From positions 1-59,246 of the forward strand of contig QHUK01000021.1 of NCBI GenBank assembly GCA_003222085.1: a DNA stretch of 59,246 nucleotides. Reading direction: 5' to 3'. Positions within the stretch are counted from its first letter, which is position 1. Each line of letters starts with the position of its first letter. Source of the DNA: Gemmatimonadota bacterium (GTDB lineage: Bacteria > Gemmatimonadota > Gemmatimonadetes > Gemmatimonadales > GWC2-71-9). The position numbers were made by a program, and so were the translations under genes. The notes below the pieces were generated by a model. That model worked only from the letters and a program-made list of their open reading frames with translations, was not told the DNA's origin and searched no databases. Below, one piece after another: positions 51,536-59,246 of the stretch.

Positions 51536-52879
51536 TCACGGCGCCAACGTCGGATCGGCTCCGTGCTGCCGGGCGAGGTGCAGGAAGTCCGCCCGGGCCT
51601 GTTGCTGCGGGAGGAGGCTGCTCGAGACGAGGAGGTCCTGACCAGTCGTCTTGAGGACCAGCACGGCGAAGGCCGCCAGCACCTCGGCGTCGGTGAAGTT
51701 GCAGTGCCCATAGCGGCTGACGGTGATGGGTGTGTCGAGCAAGCGGCCGAAGAAATCCAGCCGGCGGCGGTACAGCGACTCGTGCCATATCGGGACGATC
51801 GGGTCGCCCGTGGTGTGGATCGTCACCAGGGGCCGCCGCAATCGCGCCGAGGTCTGCAGCTTGGCAACGCGCGCCGGGTCCGCCGTGAATTGAAACCGCC
51901 CGACCCCGGCGTTCAGTGCCGCATCGTCGAGCGAGCCGGTGTACTGGCGATCGAGATTTCCGAACGGCATCCCCCCGAGCTTCGCCATGACGTCTGTCGT
52001 TCCACGGAAGCTGTACCACAGGAGCCCCTGCGCCGTTCCCGTGGGGGACTCCGGATCGCTCGGGTCGATCGGCGCGTGTGTCACGTTCAAAACTTGATTG
52101 ATCCTGTCCCTATTGGTCGGCTCGGCGAGCGCGGCCGCGCTGCGTGTTTCCGCCGTTCCCCAGGTGTCGGGATCGATGTATCCGGGGTCCGCCGGTAGGC
52201 TTTGCTTCCACACCGGCCAGCCCGGGATCACGCCCGCGAAGAAGTAATCGAACACCACCCGGAAGTCGGCGACGTAGGCAATCTGTTTCCGGTAGTCGCC
52301 GATGGGGCCGCACGCCGCCAACCCACCGCTGAACGTGTTGGGGTACCGCTCGACGGCCATCACCGTGCCTAGGCCGCCTTGCGAGCCCCCGGTCTGGTAC
52401 ACGTACCGGGTGGTGCGGCCGGTGGTGTTGGAGACCAGAGTCTTGGCAGTCGCCACCAGCTCGAGCAGATCCCCTCCGATCCAGGTATCGGGCTCAATCA
52501 GTCCGGTGGCGCGAAAGCCGGTGGTCACATAGCCGTAGCCGAGTCTGCTGAACAGCAACTCCGCCGCGGTCGGAGAGAGATCGCGCGGCAAGCTCGGAGG
52601 CCGTGCGGGATCGTCGTACCCGGGAATGAACACCACGAGGTCCCGGTTCCATTTGGTTGGGTCGACACAGACTCTGAAGGGCGCCCCCGAGCTGAGCCTG
52701 GCGTCGGGCTCCGTACAGGACAGTCCTCCGGACTGCGGAGACAGGCGCGGTGTGGACGCTGCCCGCTCACTCAGGTCCGGCTTGACCGGGGACTCCGAGC
52801 ACCCGACCAACACGACGGCCAGGAGGGCAGCGTACGCGAGCACGGGGACGGTATGGGGGCATTGGACCATGCGGCGCAT
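51536..52879 (-). CDS. Lipoprotein alpha/beta-hydrolase
   Basis: A 447-residue hydrolase with a lipoprotein signal (VVLVGC lipobox near residue 27). The nucleophile elbow is YQTGGSQGGLGTVMAVERYP, the likely acid is in VTIHTTGDPIVPIWHESLYR and the base in VSRYGHCNFTDAEVLAAF. The oxyanion region is DLVVFIPGYDDPARPPSL. It resembles tannase/feruloyl-esterase-like and prolyl-oligopeptidase-like hydrolases; the substrate is unknown. Anchored to the outer membrane or facing the periplasm. Two cysteines in the ACGPIGDY and SCTEPDARL regions may pair. Confidence 0.82.
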   Translation of the reverse strand: MRRMVQCPHTVPVLAYAALLAVVLVGCSESPVKPDLSERAASTPRLSPQSGGLSCTEPDARLSSGAPFRVCVDPTKWNRDLVVFIPGYDDPARPPSLPRDLSPTAAELLFSRLGYGYVTTGFRATGLIEPDTWIGGDLLELVATAKTLVSNTTGRTTRYVYQTGGSQGGLGTVMAVERYPNTFSGGLAACGPIGDYRKQIAYVADFRVVFDYFFAGVIPGWPVWKQSLPADPGYIDPDTWGTAETRSAAALAEPTNRDRINQVLNVTHAPIDPSDPESPTGTAQGLLWYSFRGTTDVMAKLGGMPFGNLDRQYTGSLDDAALNAGVGRFQFTADPARVAKLQTSARLRRPLVTIHTTGDPIVPIWHESLYRRRLDFFGRLLDTPITVSRYGHCNFTDAEVLAAFAVLVLKTTGQDLLVSSSLLPQQQARADFLHLARQHGADPTLAP

Positions 52880-53007
52880 ATCGGCATCCGAGGGCGGCTG
52901 TTGACCGTTTTACCAACGAGCAGCCGCTCTGGTTCGGGACGCGTGATGCACTGGACTGCGCCGCGGTGGTGCGCCGCCGCATCAGGCGGGATTCGGTGCC
53001 GTCTCCC

Positions 53008-53832
53008 TCACACGACTGCCGACAGATTCAGCAGCGCCCGCCACGCGCGGAACACTTCCCCGTAATCCGGATGGGTAAACGCGACCGTGCGACCGGCGGT
53101 GCGCGTAGCCCCCGGGCAAAGCTCCGCCATGTCCGCGTGGATCGTCATCGCGAAGTCCACCTCGAGCGTCACCGGCGCCCGGAGCGTGAACGGCGCGTGG
53201 GTGCGCTCGAGCGCCCGCGGCACTTCCTCGCGGATCATGCGGCACGCGACCGCGGGCGCGACGCTCTTCGCCGCGTGGCGGCTCACGGCTTGTTTCACGA
53301 TCACCGTTGCGACGCCGTCCCCCAGGAGGTCCTTCGCCTCGGCGGCGAGCGCGGAGTCGCCGCTCACGAGGGCGACCGGCACGCCGTGCATGCCCGCTAC
53401 GCCCGCGTTGAGGCCCAGCTCCCCTACCGGCTTCCCGTTCAACCGCACCTCGTGAATGCGATCGGCGTAGGTGTGGTCGAGAATCGCATTGCGGGTGCCG
53501 GCCCGAGCGTGGTAGCCGATGAACAGCGCCGCGTCGAAACCCGCGTCGATTGCCTGCACCATGGAGCGGGGCTTGGGGTCTCCCGACACGAGCTCGGCCG
53601 CCTGGTGCAGCTCCTCGGCGAGCAGATTGCGCATGAACCAGTGGCTGTCGTTCACGACCACCCTGGTGGCGCCCGCGGCGAGCGCGCCTTCGACGGCGGC
53701 GTTCGCCTCCGCCGTCATGAGGCGGCGGAACCGCGCGTACTCGGGGGCGAACGCGGGGCTCGCGGGGTCGGTCTGGGACTCGTGGACGACCCCGGCGATC
53801 CCTTCCATGTCGACGGAGATGTAGACGCGCAC
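53008..53832 (-). CDS. dppA: M55 D-aminopeptidase
   Basis: A 274-residue DppA-type zinc peptidase, which releases D-amino acids from peptides such as D-Ala-D-Ala. It begins [20 protein letters not shown], whose DxE residues bind zinc; [40 protein letters not shown] and [17 protein letters not shown] are further hallmarks of the decameric enzyme. It probably works in cell-wall recycling. The start is GTG 53832. About 125 bases of non-coding DNA separate it from the hydrolase at 51536, and it diverges from the membrane protein gene at 53906. Confidence 0.93.
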   Translation of the reverse strand: MRVYISVDMEGIAGVVHESQTDPASPAFAPEYARFRRLMTAEANAAVEGALAAGATRVVVNDSHWFMRNLLAEELHQAAELVSGDPKPRSMVQAIDAGFDAALFIGYHARAGTRNAILDHTYADRIHEVRLNGKPVGELGLNAGVAGMHGVPVALVSGDSALAAEAKDLLGDGVATVIVKQAVSRHAAKSVAPAVACRMIREEVPRALERTHAPFTLRAPVTLEVDFAMTIHADMAELCPGATRTAGRTVAFTHPDYGEVFRAWRALLNLSAVV

Positions 53833-53857
53833 CGGGTCAAAGCTATCTTCCGGCTTT

Positions 53858-53882
53858 ACTTTGTATTACAAAGTACTTGACA
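53858..53882 (+). promoter_or_regulatory. Palindromic operator overlapping a candidate promoter
   Basis: ACTTTGTA / TACAAAGT is a perfect palindrome with a one-base centre (53858-53874). It is followed by a consensus -35 box TTGACA at 53877-53882; the best -10 at 17 bp (CATTGT, 53900) is poor. The location in front of an operon coding for a winged-helix regulator suggests autorepression. Confidence 0.6.
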
Positions 53883-53905
53883 ACGGCCGGGCGACGCGAC
53901 ATTGT

Positions 53906-54499
53906 ATGAGTGTCATGGTCGCTCCTCGGCCGCTGCACGACCGTGCGCTCGACAACCTCCGCTTCATCCGGCAGACGATGGAGCGCGCGGGATCGTTTAC
54001 CGCGGTCCCGGGCTGGGGCCAGGTGGCGGTCGGAGCCACGGCGCTCGCCGCCGCGCTCCTCGCGGCCCGCCAGCCCACGCCCGAGCTGTGGCTCGCTACC
54101 TGGCTGGGCGAGGCCATCGTGGCGCTCGTGATCGGCGGGTCGGCGATGGTCCGGAAGGCCTACGCCGTGCACGACCCCATCCTCTCCGGGCCGGGGCGCC
54201 GCTTCGGCCTGAGCTTCCTGCCGCCCATGGTCGTCGGCGGCTTGCTGACGGTGGCGCTGTACCGTGCCGGCTTGTGGCACGCGCTGCCCGGCACCTGGCT
54301 GCTCTTGTACGGAACCGGGTTCGTCACTGGGGGTGCGTTCTCGGTCCGGGTCGTCCCCGTGATGGGGATCTGCTTCATGCTCGTCGGGGCCATGGCGCTG
54401 TTCGGTCCGGCGGCGTGGGGGAGCTGGCTCATGGCCGCGGGGTTCGGCGGCCTGCACATCGTGTTCGGCATGATCATTGCTTGGAGGTACGGTGGCTAA
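53906..54499 (+). CDS. Small polytopic membrane protein paired with a winged-helix regulator
   Basis: A 197-residue protein with about five hydrophobic segments after a cytoplasmic start ([20 protein letters not shown]). [20 protein letters not shown] and [20 protein letters not shown] recur in similar small membrane proteins that sit upstream of HTH_34 regulators; no biochemical role is known. ATG 53906 or 53915 are possible starts; the second would suit a transcript starting just after the poor -10 box. It overlaps the regulator gene by eight bases. Confidence 0.72.
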   Translation: MSVMVAPRPLHDRALDNLRFIRQTMERAGSFTAVPGWGQVAVGATALAAALLAARQPTPELWLATWLGEAIVALVIGGSAMVRKAYAVHDPILSGPGRRFGLSFLPPMVVGGLLTVALYRAGLWHALPGTWLLLYGTGFVTGGAFSVRVVPVMGICFMLVGAMALFGPAAWGSWLMAAGFGGLHIVFGMIIAWRYGG

Positions 54500-54860
54500 G
54501 CAGGGAGCGGCGAGGAAGACCGAGGCGGTCGAGCACGGGCTCAAGAGCGAGCGCGGTGGATTGCGCGCCGCCGAGCTCGACCGGCTCGTCCACGAGCGGG
54601 TGCGCCTCGGCATCGTGAGCGCGCTCGCGGTGAACGATTCGCTCAGCTTCAACCAGCTCAAGGCGCTGCTCAAGACCACGGACGGCAACTTGAGCGTGCA
54701 CGCGCGCCGGCTCGAGGAGGCGCAGTACGTCACGTGCACCAAGTCGTTCGAGGGGCGGATCCCGAAGACGGAATATCGGCTCACCGCGGCCGGACGGCGC
54801 GCGCTGGAGCGCTACCTGGATCACATGGAAGCGCTGATTCACGCCACCCGTCAGGGATGA
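54492..54860 (+). CDS. Winged-helix DNA-binding protein (HTH_34 type)
   Basis: A 122-residue MarR/PadR-like regulator of the HTH_34 family. Key blocks are [40 protein letters not shown] (recognition helix) and [20 protein letters not shown] (wing), with a short dimerisation helix at the C-terminus. It likely binds the palindrome at 53858 and represses its own operon until an unknown signal, possibly sensed by its membrane partner. The start is GTG 54492, overlapping the previous stop. Confidence 0.88.
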   Translation: MAKQGAARKTEAVEHGLKSERGGLRAAELDRLVHERVRLGIVSALAVNDSLSFNQLKALLKTTDGNLSVHARRLEEAQYVTCTKSFEGRIPKTEYRLTAAGRRALERYLDHMEALIHATRQG

Positions 54861-54874
54861 GGCGGTTTTTTTTT
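54842..54874 (+). terminator. Hairpin plus nine-T run between the regulator and uppS
   Basis: CGCC-A-CCC pairs with GGG-ATGA-GGCG across a GTCA loop, and a run of nine T follows. The stem has an internal bulge, so it is not strong, but the long T-run is unusual in this GC-rich sequence and supports intrinsic termination. It overlaps the stop codon of the regulator gene and the GAGG ribosome-binding site of uppS follows directly. Confidence 0.5.
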
Positions 54875-54887
54875 GAGGACGGACTTT

Positions 54888-55523
54888 ATGCCGCAAAGCT
54901 CTTCTCTCCACGTCGCGATCGTGATGGACGGCAACGGGCGCTGGGCCCGGCGCCGCGGCCTCCCCCGCGTCGCCGGCCACCGCGCCGGCGCCGAGGCCGT
55001 GCGCCGCACGGTCGAGGCGGCCCCGGACGCAGGCGTGGCCGCGCTCACGCTGTATGCCTTCTCCGCCGACAACTGGAAGCGCCCCCCCGCCGAAGTCGCG
55101 GCACTGATGCGCCTCTTCGCCCGCTACCTCCGCACCGAAACGCCGCGGCTCGTGGAGAACGACGTGCGGCTCGAGCTGATCGGGCGGCGTGACCGCCTGC
55201 CCCTGCCGCTCGTCGCCGCCATCGACGCGGCCGAGCGCGCCACGGCGCGCGGCGCGCGGCTGCACCTGCGACTCGCGGTCGACTACTCCTCGCGCTGGGC
55301 GATCGACGCGGGGGTCATTCTGCCGGACGTCGACCTCCTGATCCGCACGGGCGGCGAGCAGCGCCTGTCCGACTTCCTGCTGTGGGAGTGCGCCTACGCG
55401 GAGCTGTACTTCAGCGAAACGATGTGGCCTGACTTCGGCGCGGCGCAGCTCGCCGCGGCCGTGGCCGAGTTTCACGCGCGGGAGCGCCGCTTCGGCGGCC
55501 TGCCGGACGCGGCGGCGGGATGA
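54888..55523 (+). CDS. uppS: Cis-prenyltransferase (undecaprenyl diphosphate synthase-like), shortened
   Basis: A 211-residue isoprenyl transferase that makes the C55-type lipid carrier for cell-wall sugars. Present are the catalytic Asp in [40 protein letters not shown] and the [20 protein letters not shown] block with [13 protein letters not shown]. The protein is about 30-40 residues shorter than usual because the helix-rich stretch between [10 protein letters not shown] and [10 protein letters not shown] is missing. The reading frame is intact. ATG 54888 is used; GAGG lies upstream. The stop overlaps the DUF4173 gene. Confidence 0.88.
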   Translation: MPQSSSLHVAIVMDGNGRWARRRGLPRVAGHRAGAEAVRRTVEAAPDAGVAALTLYAFSADNWKRPPAEVAALMRLFARYLRTETPRLVENDVRLELIGRRDRLPLPLVAAIDAAERATARGARLHLRLAVDYSSRWAIDAGVILPDVDLLIRTGGEQRLSDFLLWECAYAELYFSETMWPDFGAAQLAAAVAEFHARERRFGGLPDAAAG

Positions 55524-57031
55524 GCGCCGTCAGCCCCAGGACCCGGCTCGGCCTCGAGATCCTCGCCGCGGGCGCGGGCGTTGGGGTCGCGGGCGACGCG
55601 CTGTTGCGCGCCGTGCCCTGGGGGCTCAATGCCCTCCTGTGCACCACCGGGCTCGTCGCGGCCGCGGCGTGGCTGGTGCGTCGCCACCGCGTGGCGGCCA
55701 GCTCCGACGCCCCGTGGCTCGCGGCGGCTGCGCTCCTCATCGCCTCGAACTTCGTCGCGCGCGACTCGAGGACGCTCCACGCATTCGACACGATCGGCCT
55801 GGTGATCGTCCTCGCGGTCGCCTTCCCGAGCATCCAGGGAGTCGGGCTGCGCGGTCGCCAGGCCTGGCACTACGTGCGGGCCGGCTGCGACGCCGCCGTG
55901 AGTGCGTGGCTCGGTGTGTTTCCGCTGGTCAGCCGTGACGTGACCTGGAGCGAGCTTTCCCGCGGGGGCCGGCTGCGGCAGGTACGCGCCGTCGCGCTCG
56001 GTGGCGCGCTGGCGTTCCCGTTGCTCGTCGTCTTCGGTGGCTTGTTCAGCTCGGCGGACGCCGTGTTCCATGACGTCGTCGCCGACGTGTTCGCGATCGA
56101 CTTCGACGCGGTACTGAAGCACATCGTCCTGTTCGGGATCTTCGCGACGCTCAGCACGGGGTACCTGCGAGGCGCCTTGCTCCGCACGGCTCCATCACAG
56201 ACGCTGACGGATGGCGACTCGAAGCTGTCGCTCGGCATCATTCCGGTCGCCACGGCCCTCGGTCTGGTCAATCTGCTGTTCCTGTTCTTCGTCGTCATCC
56301 AGCTGCGCTACTTGTTCGGAGGTGTGGAGCTGATCGCCGCAGCAACGGGTCTCACGTACGCGGAGTACGCGCGGCGGGGCTTCTTCGAGCTCGTGACCGC
56401 CAGCGGGCTGGTACTCCCCCTGCTCACCGGCGCGGACTGGGTGCTGCGCAACGAGTCCCGCGAGCACCAGCGGACGTTCCGGCAGCTCGCGATCGTGCTG
56501 CTCCTGTTGCTCGCGGTGGTGATGGCGTCCGCGCTGGCGCGCATGCGCCTCTACGTCGGCGCGTTCGGACTGTCGGAAATCCGCGTCTACTCGACGGCCT
56601 TCATGCTCTACCTCGCAGGCGTCTTCGCCTGGTTCGCGTGGACCACCCTCCGCGGTCAGCGGCCGCGTTTCGCCTTCGGGGCGCTGGTCCAGGGATTCGC
56701 GGTGCTCGGTGGCCTGCACCTCGTCAATCCCGACGCGCTCATCGTCCGCACCAACTTGGCGCGCCCTCCCGCCGAGCGGCCGTTCGACGGCTGGTACGCC
56801 GCCTCCCTGGGCGCCGATGCCGTACCGCTACTCCTGGAGGCCCTCCCCCGACTCGACCGATCCGCACAGTGCGCGGTCGCCGCCGGCCTGCTGAAGCAAC
56901 GTGACCGCCTCGAGCACGACGACTGGCGCAACTGGAACTTCGCTCGTGCCCGCGCGCGCCGCCTGTTGCGCGACCAGTGGACCCGTTTGCACGCGGACGC
57001 GTGCCCGAAGGCAAGACGACGTTCCGGCTGA
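55520..57031 (+). CDS. DUF4173/DUF4153 integral membrane protein
   Basis: A 503-residue protein with about ten to twelve hydrophobic segments. [20 protein letters not shown] is the hallmark of DUF4173 proteins, and [21 protein letters not shown] sequence near residue 355 ([18 protein letters not shown]) also fits. The C-terminal 100 residues are soluble and Arg-rich with a pattern of paired helices ([20 protein letters not shown]). The function of the family is unknown. It is coupled by a four-base overlap to uppS, which hints at an envelope role. Confidence 0.85.
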   Translation: MSAVSPRTRLGLEILAAGAGVGVAGDALLRAVPWGLNALLCTTGLVAAAAWLVRRHRVAASSDAPWLAAAALLIASNFVARDSRTLHAFDTIGLVIVLAVAFPSIQGVGLRGRQAWHYVRAGCDAAVSAWLGVFPLVSRDVTWSELSRGGRLRQVRAVALGGALAFPLLVVFGGLFSSADAVFHDVVADVFAIDFDAVLKHIVLFGIFATLSTGYLRGALLRTAPSQTLTDGDSKLSLGIIPVATALGLVNLLFLFFVVIQLRYLFGGVELIAAATGLTYAEYARRGFFELVTASGLVLPLLTGADWVLRNESREHQRTFRQLAIVLLLLLAVVMASALARMRLYVGAFGLSEIRVYSTAFMLYLAGVFAWFAWTTLRGQRPRFAFGALVQGFAVLGGLHLVNPDALIVRTNLARPPAERPFDGWYAASLGADAVPLLLEALPRLDRSAQCAVAAGLLKQRDRLEHDDWRNWNFARARARRLLRDQWTRLHADACPKARRRSG

Positions 57032-57054
57032 GCGCCTTAGATTTCCGCCGAGCC

Positions 57055-57618
57055 ATGGACCTCGGCGCGATCATCCACAGCTACGGCGGCCCGGTGCTGT
57101 TCGTGTGGGCCTGGCTGCAAGGCGAGGCGGCCGTCATCGTCGGCGGGTCGCTCGCGGCCCGCGGGTACTGGCCGTGGTGGGCCGTCTGGCTCGTCGCCTC
57201 CGTTCCCGCGACGCTGGGACACCAGATCTACTTTGCCCTCGGACGCCGCTTTGGTGATCCGCTCCTGACCCGTCTCCCGAGGCGGTGGCAACCGGCGATC
57301 ACCCGCACGCGGACCCTGGTGCGCGCGCACGACACCCGGGTGATGCTGCTGATGCGATTCGCCTACGGAATTCGCCTGCCGTTGCCGATCCTGTGCGGCG
57401 TCGCAGGTATCGCGCCCTTGCGGTTCCTGTTGTACAACGCCGGCACCGCGCTTGCCTGGTCGCTGCTCTTCACGTGGCTCGGCTACGCCTACGGTACCGC
57501 CGCCGGCGCCGCTCTCGGCCGCGTGGCCCACTACGAGACCTGGATCCTCCTGGGCGCCGTGACGCTCGGCCTCCTCGTCCATGCGCTGTCGCCGCGCGTC
57601 GGAAGCAGGCTAAGTTAG
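57055..57618 (+). CDS. DedA-family membrane protein
   Basis: A 187-residue DedA/SNARE-associated (VTT-domain) protein. Its four to five membrane segments include LQGEAAVIVGGSLAARGYWP near the start, and RFAYGIRLPLPILCGVAGIA is the conserved re-entrant loop with the Arg and Gly-rich motif. DedA proteins act as lipid flippases or scramblases, some returning undecaprenyl phosphate to the inner face; a link to the neighbouring uppS is plausible. ATG 57055 is chosen by comparison with family starts. It precedes phzF by four bases. Confidence 0.87.
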   Translation: MDLGAIIHSYGGPVLFVWAWLQGEAAVIVGGSLAARGYWPWWAVWLVASVPATLGHQIYFALGRRFGDPLLTRLPRRWQPAITRTRTLVRAHDTRVMLLMRFAYGIRLPLPILCGVAGIAPLRFLLYNAGTALAWSLLFTWLGYAYGTAAGAALGRVAHYETWILLGAVTLGLLVHALSPRVGSRLS

Positions 57619-57622
57619 GGAC

Positions 57623-58429
57623 ATGGGTCTGAGGATCGTGCAGGTGGACGCGTTCGCGAGCCGCCCGTTCACGGGCAACCCCGCCGCCGTGTGCATTCTT
57701 CCCGTCCCCCAGGATGAGCGCTGGATGCAGGACGTGGCGCGCGAAATGAACCTCGCCGAGACGGCGTTCCTCTATCCCGAAAACGAGGGCTACCGGCTCC
57801 GCTGGTTCACCCCCACCGTCGAGGTCGCGCTGTGCGGCCATGCGACGCTCGCGAGCGCACACGTCCTGTGGGAGGAGGGTCGCCTCCCGGCGGGCCGGCA
57901 GGCCCGCTTCCACACCCAAAGCGGGCTGCTCACGGCCGACCGCCGCGACGAATGGATCGAGCTCGACTTCCCCGCCACCCCCTCCGCGCCCGCAGTCCCG
58001 CCCCCCGGCCTCACCGCCGCGCTCGGTGGGAGCGGGGCAGGCATCACGCCCCGTTGGGTAGGGCGGAGCAAGTTCGACTATCTCGTGGAGCTGGATTCCG
58101 AGCAAACGGTGCGCGCCCTCGCGCCCGACATCGCGGCGCTCGAACAGGTGGAGGCGCGTGGCATCATCGTCACCAGTCAGGCCACGACTGCGGGTTACGA
58201 CTTCGTGTCGCGCTTCTTCGCGCCGCGCACCGGCGTGCCGGAGGATCCCGTGACGGGCTCCGCCCACTGCGCGCTCACGCCATTCTGGAGCGAGCGCCTC
58301 GGCCGCGCGGAGATGACCGCGTACCAGGCGTCGCCCCGCGGCGGCGTGATCCGCGTGCGGCTCGCGGGGGATCGCGTGAAGCTCGCCGGGCAGGCCGTGA
58401 CCGTGCTGCGGGGAGAGCTGCTGTCGTGA
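57623..58429 (+). CDS. PhzF-family isomerase/epimerase
   Basis: A 268-residue PhzF protein with the diaminopimelate-epimerase-like double fold. QVDAFASRPFTGNPAAVCIL opens the N-terminal lobe, the catalytic Glu lies in MNLAETAFLYPE, and RWFTPTVEVALCGHATLASA and EDPVTGSAHCALTPFW are invariant blocks of the active site. Members catalyse proton shifts in phenazine and other pathways, but no phenazine genes are here, so the reaction is unknown. The stop overlaps the next GTG (GTGA). Confidence 0.93.
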   Translation: MGLRIVQVDAFASRPFTGNPAAVCILPVPQDERWMQDVAREMNLAETAFLYPENEGYRLRWFTPTVEVALCGHATLASAHVLWEEGRLPAGRQARFHTQSGLLTADRRDEWIELDFPATPSAPAVPPPGLTAALGGSGAGITPRWVGRSKFDYLVELDSEQTVRALAPDIAALEQVEARGIIVTSQATTAGYDFVSRFFAPRTGVPEDPVTGSAHCALTPFWSERLGRAEMTAYQASPRGGVIRVRLAGDRVKLAGQAVTVLRGELLS

Positions 58430-58902
58430 AGCCGGTCACCTTCCCCTGCAGCGGCTCGGCCGCCGAGGCCCGGGCGCGGCTCGAGGCCAAGATCGACGGC
58501 CGGCCGTGGAACGCGGCCGGACTGGACGGCTGGATCCGCGGCGACGGCGTCGTCCTCTACTATCGCGACGCAGCCAAGTACCGGGCGATCTTCCGACCCA
58601 CCTTCGTCGGGCGATTTCGCGAGCGCGACGGGAAGACGGTGTTGGACGGCCGATTCCGGATGACCCTGTTCGCTCGTGCCCTGCTGCCGATCTGGCTAGC
58701 GCCGGCGATCGTCTGTCTCGTCGTCTCGCTCGTTCCCACCCACCTGCAGCCGCAGTCCCCTGGCTTCCGGATCGCGCTCGCGCTGCTGGGTGGCCTGCTC
58801 GCGCTGCTGGCGTTCGGCCGGTTCGCGCTGGAGTGGTGGGGTCGGCCCGGCGATGTGGACGCGGTCTCACAGGCGATCCGCGCGGCCATACAGCCACACT
58901 AG
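58426..58902 (+). CDS. Membrane protein of unknown function
   Basis: A 158-residue protein. The first 85 residues are soluble (SAAEARARLEAKIDGRPWNA, then WIRGDGVVLYYRDAAKYRAI, a lipid-binding-like beta region), followed by two membrane segments (about residues 87-105 and 115-135) and a short cytoplasmic tail. No family is recognised. GTG 58426 overlaps the phzF stop. The TAG stop codon at 58900 lies inside the left arm of a MITE-like inverted repeat, so the natural C-terminus may have been altered by its insertion. Confidence 0.65.
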   Translation: MKPVTFPCSGSAAEARARLEAKIDGRPWNAAGLDGWIRGDGVVLYYRDAAKYRAIFRPTFVGRFRERDGKTVLDGRFRMTLFARALLPIWLAPAIVCLVVSLVPTHLQPQSPGFRIALALLGGLLALLAFGRFALEWWGRPGDVDAVSQAIRAAIQPH

Positions 58903-59006
58903 TGCCGTTCCAACTTGATGAGATGAGATACGCGCTGCGCCGCGAAGTGAATCGTCGCATGCAAACGCCTCGCCGGACGCGGCCGAGATAGTTGGAACGG
59001 CACTAG
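58899..59006. repeat. 108-bp MITE-like element with perfect 17-bp inverted ends
   Basis: CTAGTGCCGTTCCAACT (58899-58915) is exactly repeated in inverted form at 58990-59006 (AGTTGGAACGGCACTAG). The 74-bp interior codes for nothing obvious. The terminal CTAG may be part of the element or a self-complementary target duplication. Size and perfect ends suggest a non-autonomous element mobilised by a transposase elsewhere, and a single RNA stem-loop could also form. Confidence 0.7.
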
Positions 59007-59040
59007 CCAGATCCGGCCGGAGGCTTCTATCCTTCGGCCC

Positions 59041-59246
59041 ATGACTGCCACCGCTGAACGGACCACTGCGCGCGCGAGCCGCCTCGCGGGTTACCTCTTC
59101 GCCCTCGCGGCCGGCGCCATCTGGGGCACCACCGGCCCGCTGTCGACGGCCCTGTACCGCGCGGGTGAGGCGATCACGGGGATCGGATTCTGGCGCTTGG
59201 TGATCGGCCTCCTCGGATTCGTTGTGTACGGGCTGTTCCGGCCGCA
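59041..59246 (+). CDS. EamA/DMT-family transporter, N-terminal part (partial)
   Basis: The first 68 codons of a drug/metabolite transporter, cut by the window edge. After a hydrophilic start (MTATAERTTARASRLAG) come two hydrophobic segments; LAAGAIWGTTGPLSTALYRA and GIGFWRLVIGLLGFVVYGL match the first EamA repeat, with the FWR motif typical of the family. Such proteins export amino acids or small metabolites. The start ATG 59041 lies 34 bases after the MITE-like element. Confidence 0.85.
   Translation, partial: MTATAERTTARASRLAGYLFALAAGAIWGTTGPLSTALYRAGEAITGIGFWRLVIGLLGFVVYGLFRP

Noticed and set aside
52880..53007. Intergenic space between the lipoprotein hydrolase and dppA as a site for a small RNA or extra gene
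   Set aside because: No conserved hairpin, ribosome-binding site or family-like frame could be seen; probably just a promoter region.

Overview
The window is a high-GC bacterial chromosome segment with many GTG starts, short intergenic gaps and translationally coupled genes. Its gene content (DUF5916 outer-membrane protein, lipoproteins, split MacB-type pumps, RCC1/Ig-like secreted proteins, GH57 glycogen enzymes, a Spy-like periplasmic protein) suggests a diderm soil or sediment bacterium, most likely Gemmatimonadota. That assignment is inference from gene content; there is no rRNA or other marker here to prove it. I saw no tRNA, rRNA, CRISPR array, phage genes or transposase.

Layout. 1-4.9 kb: tail of an acyl-CoA synthetase, DinB and TPR genes, then a GT39 glycosyltransferase overlapping asparagine synthase. 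4.9-14.2 kb: a tightly coupled run of HD hydrolase, phospholipase-D protein, ECF sigma factor, small membrane protein, Spy-like protein, TolC, MacB-type ATPase, two tandem membrane-fusion lipoproteins and the permease; it reads as a stress-responsive efflux operon with a duplicated adaptor. 14.2-22.8 kb: DUF5916 protein, chemoreceptor, pirin, Dps, cytochrome c, amidohydrolase and a lipoprotein.

22.93-30.0 kb is the outstanding region: an integron gene-cassette array. Seven complete attC sites and one half-site separate eight consecutive cassettes, all read in the same direction. They carry an exported protein, an NTF2-like protein, DUF4188, a GDCCVxC-type zinc-ribbon protein, a membrane protein, a seven-repeat RCC1 lipoprotein, a two-gene cassette (esterase plus DUF6174 lipoprotein) and DUF1801. 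No integron integrase gene lies in the window, so this is a CALIN-type array or the distal part of a larger integron. It continues into an accessory tail (30.0-32.7 kb: DUF2938, DinB, a secreted monooxygenase-like protein, a four-helix-bundle protein, Uma2) that also holds REP-like palindromes.

32.7-41.3 kb (minus strand) is a glycogen operon: glgP, glgA, GH57 branching enzyme, a DUF3536 GH57 protein and a GH57 4-alpha-glucanotransferase. 41.4-42.8 kb encodes a cytochrome b and Tat-exported molybdopterin oxidoreductase pair. 42.8-46.4 kb holds an M1 aminopeptidase coupled to a transmembrane sensor-HAMP Ser/Thr kinase. 46.4-59.2 kb is housekeeping and metabolic: FAD oxidoreductase with a divergent regulator, PHP phosphoesterase, GNAT, lipoprotein hydrolase, DppA, a membrane protein with its winged-helix regulator behind a palindromic operator, UppS, DUF4173, DedA, PhzF, a 108-bp MITE-like element and the start of an EamA transporter.
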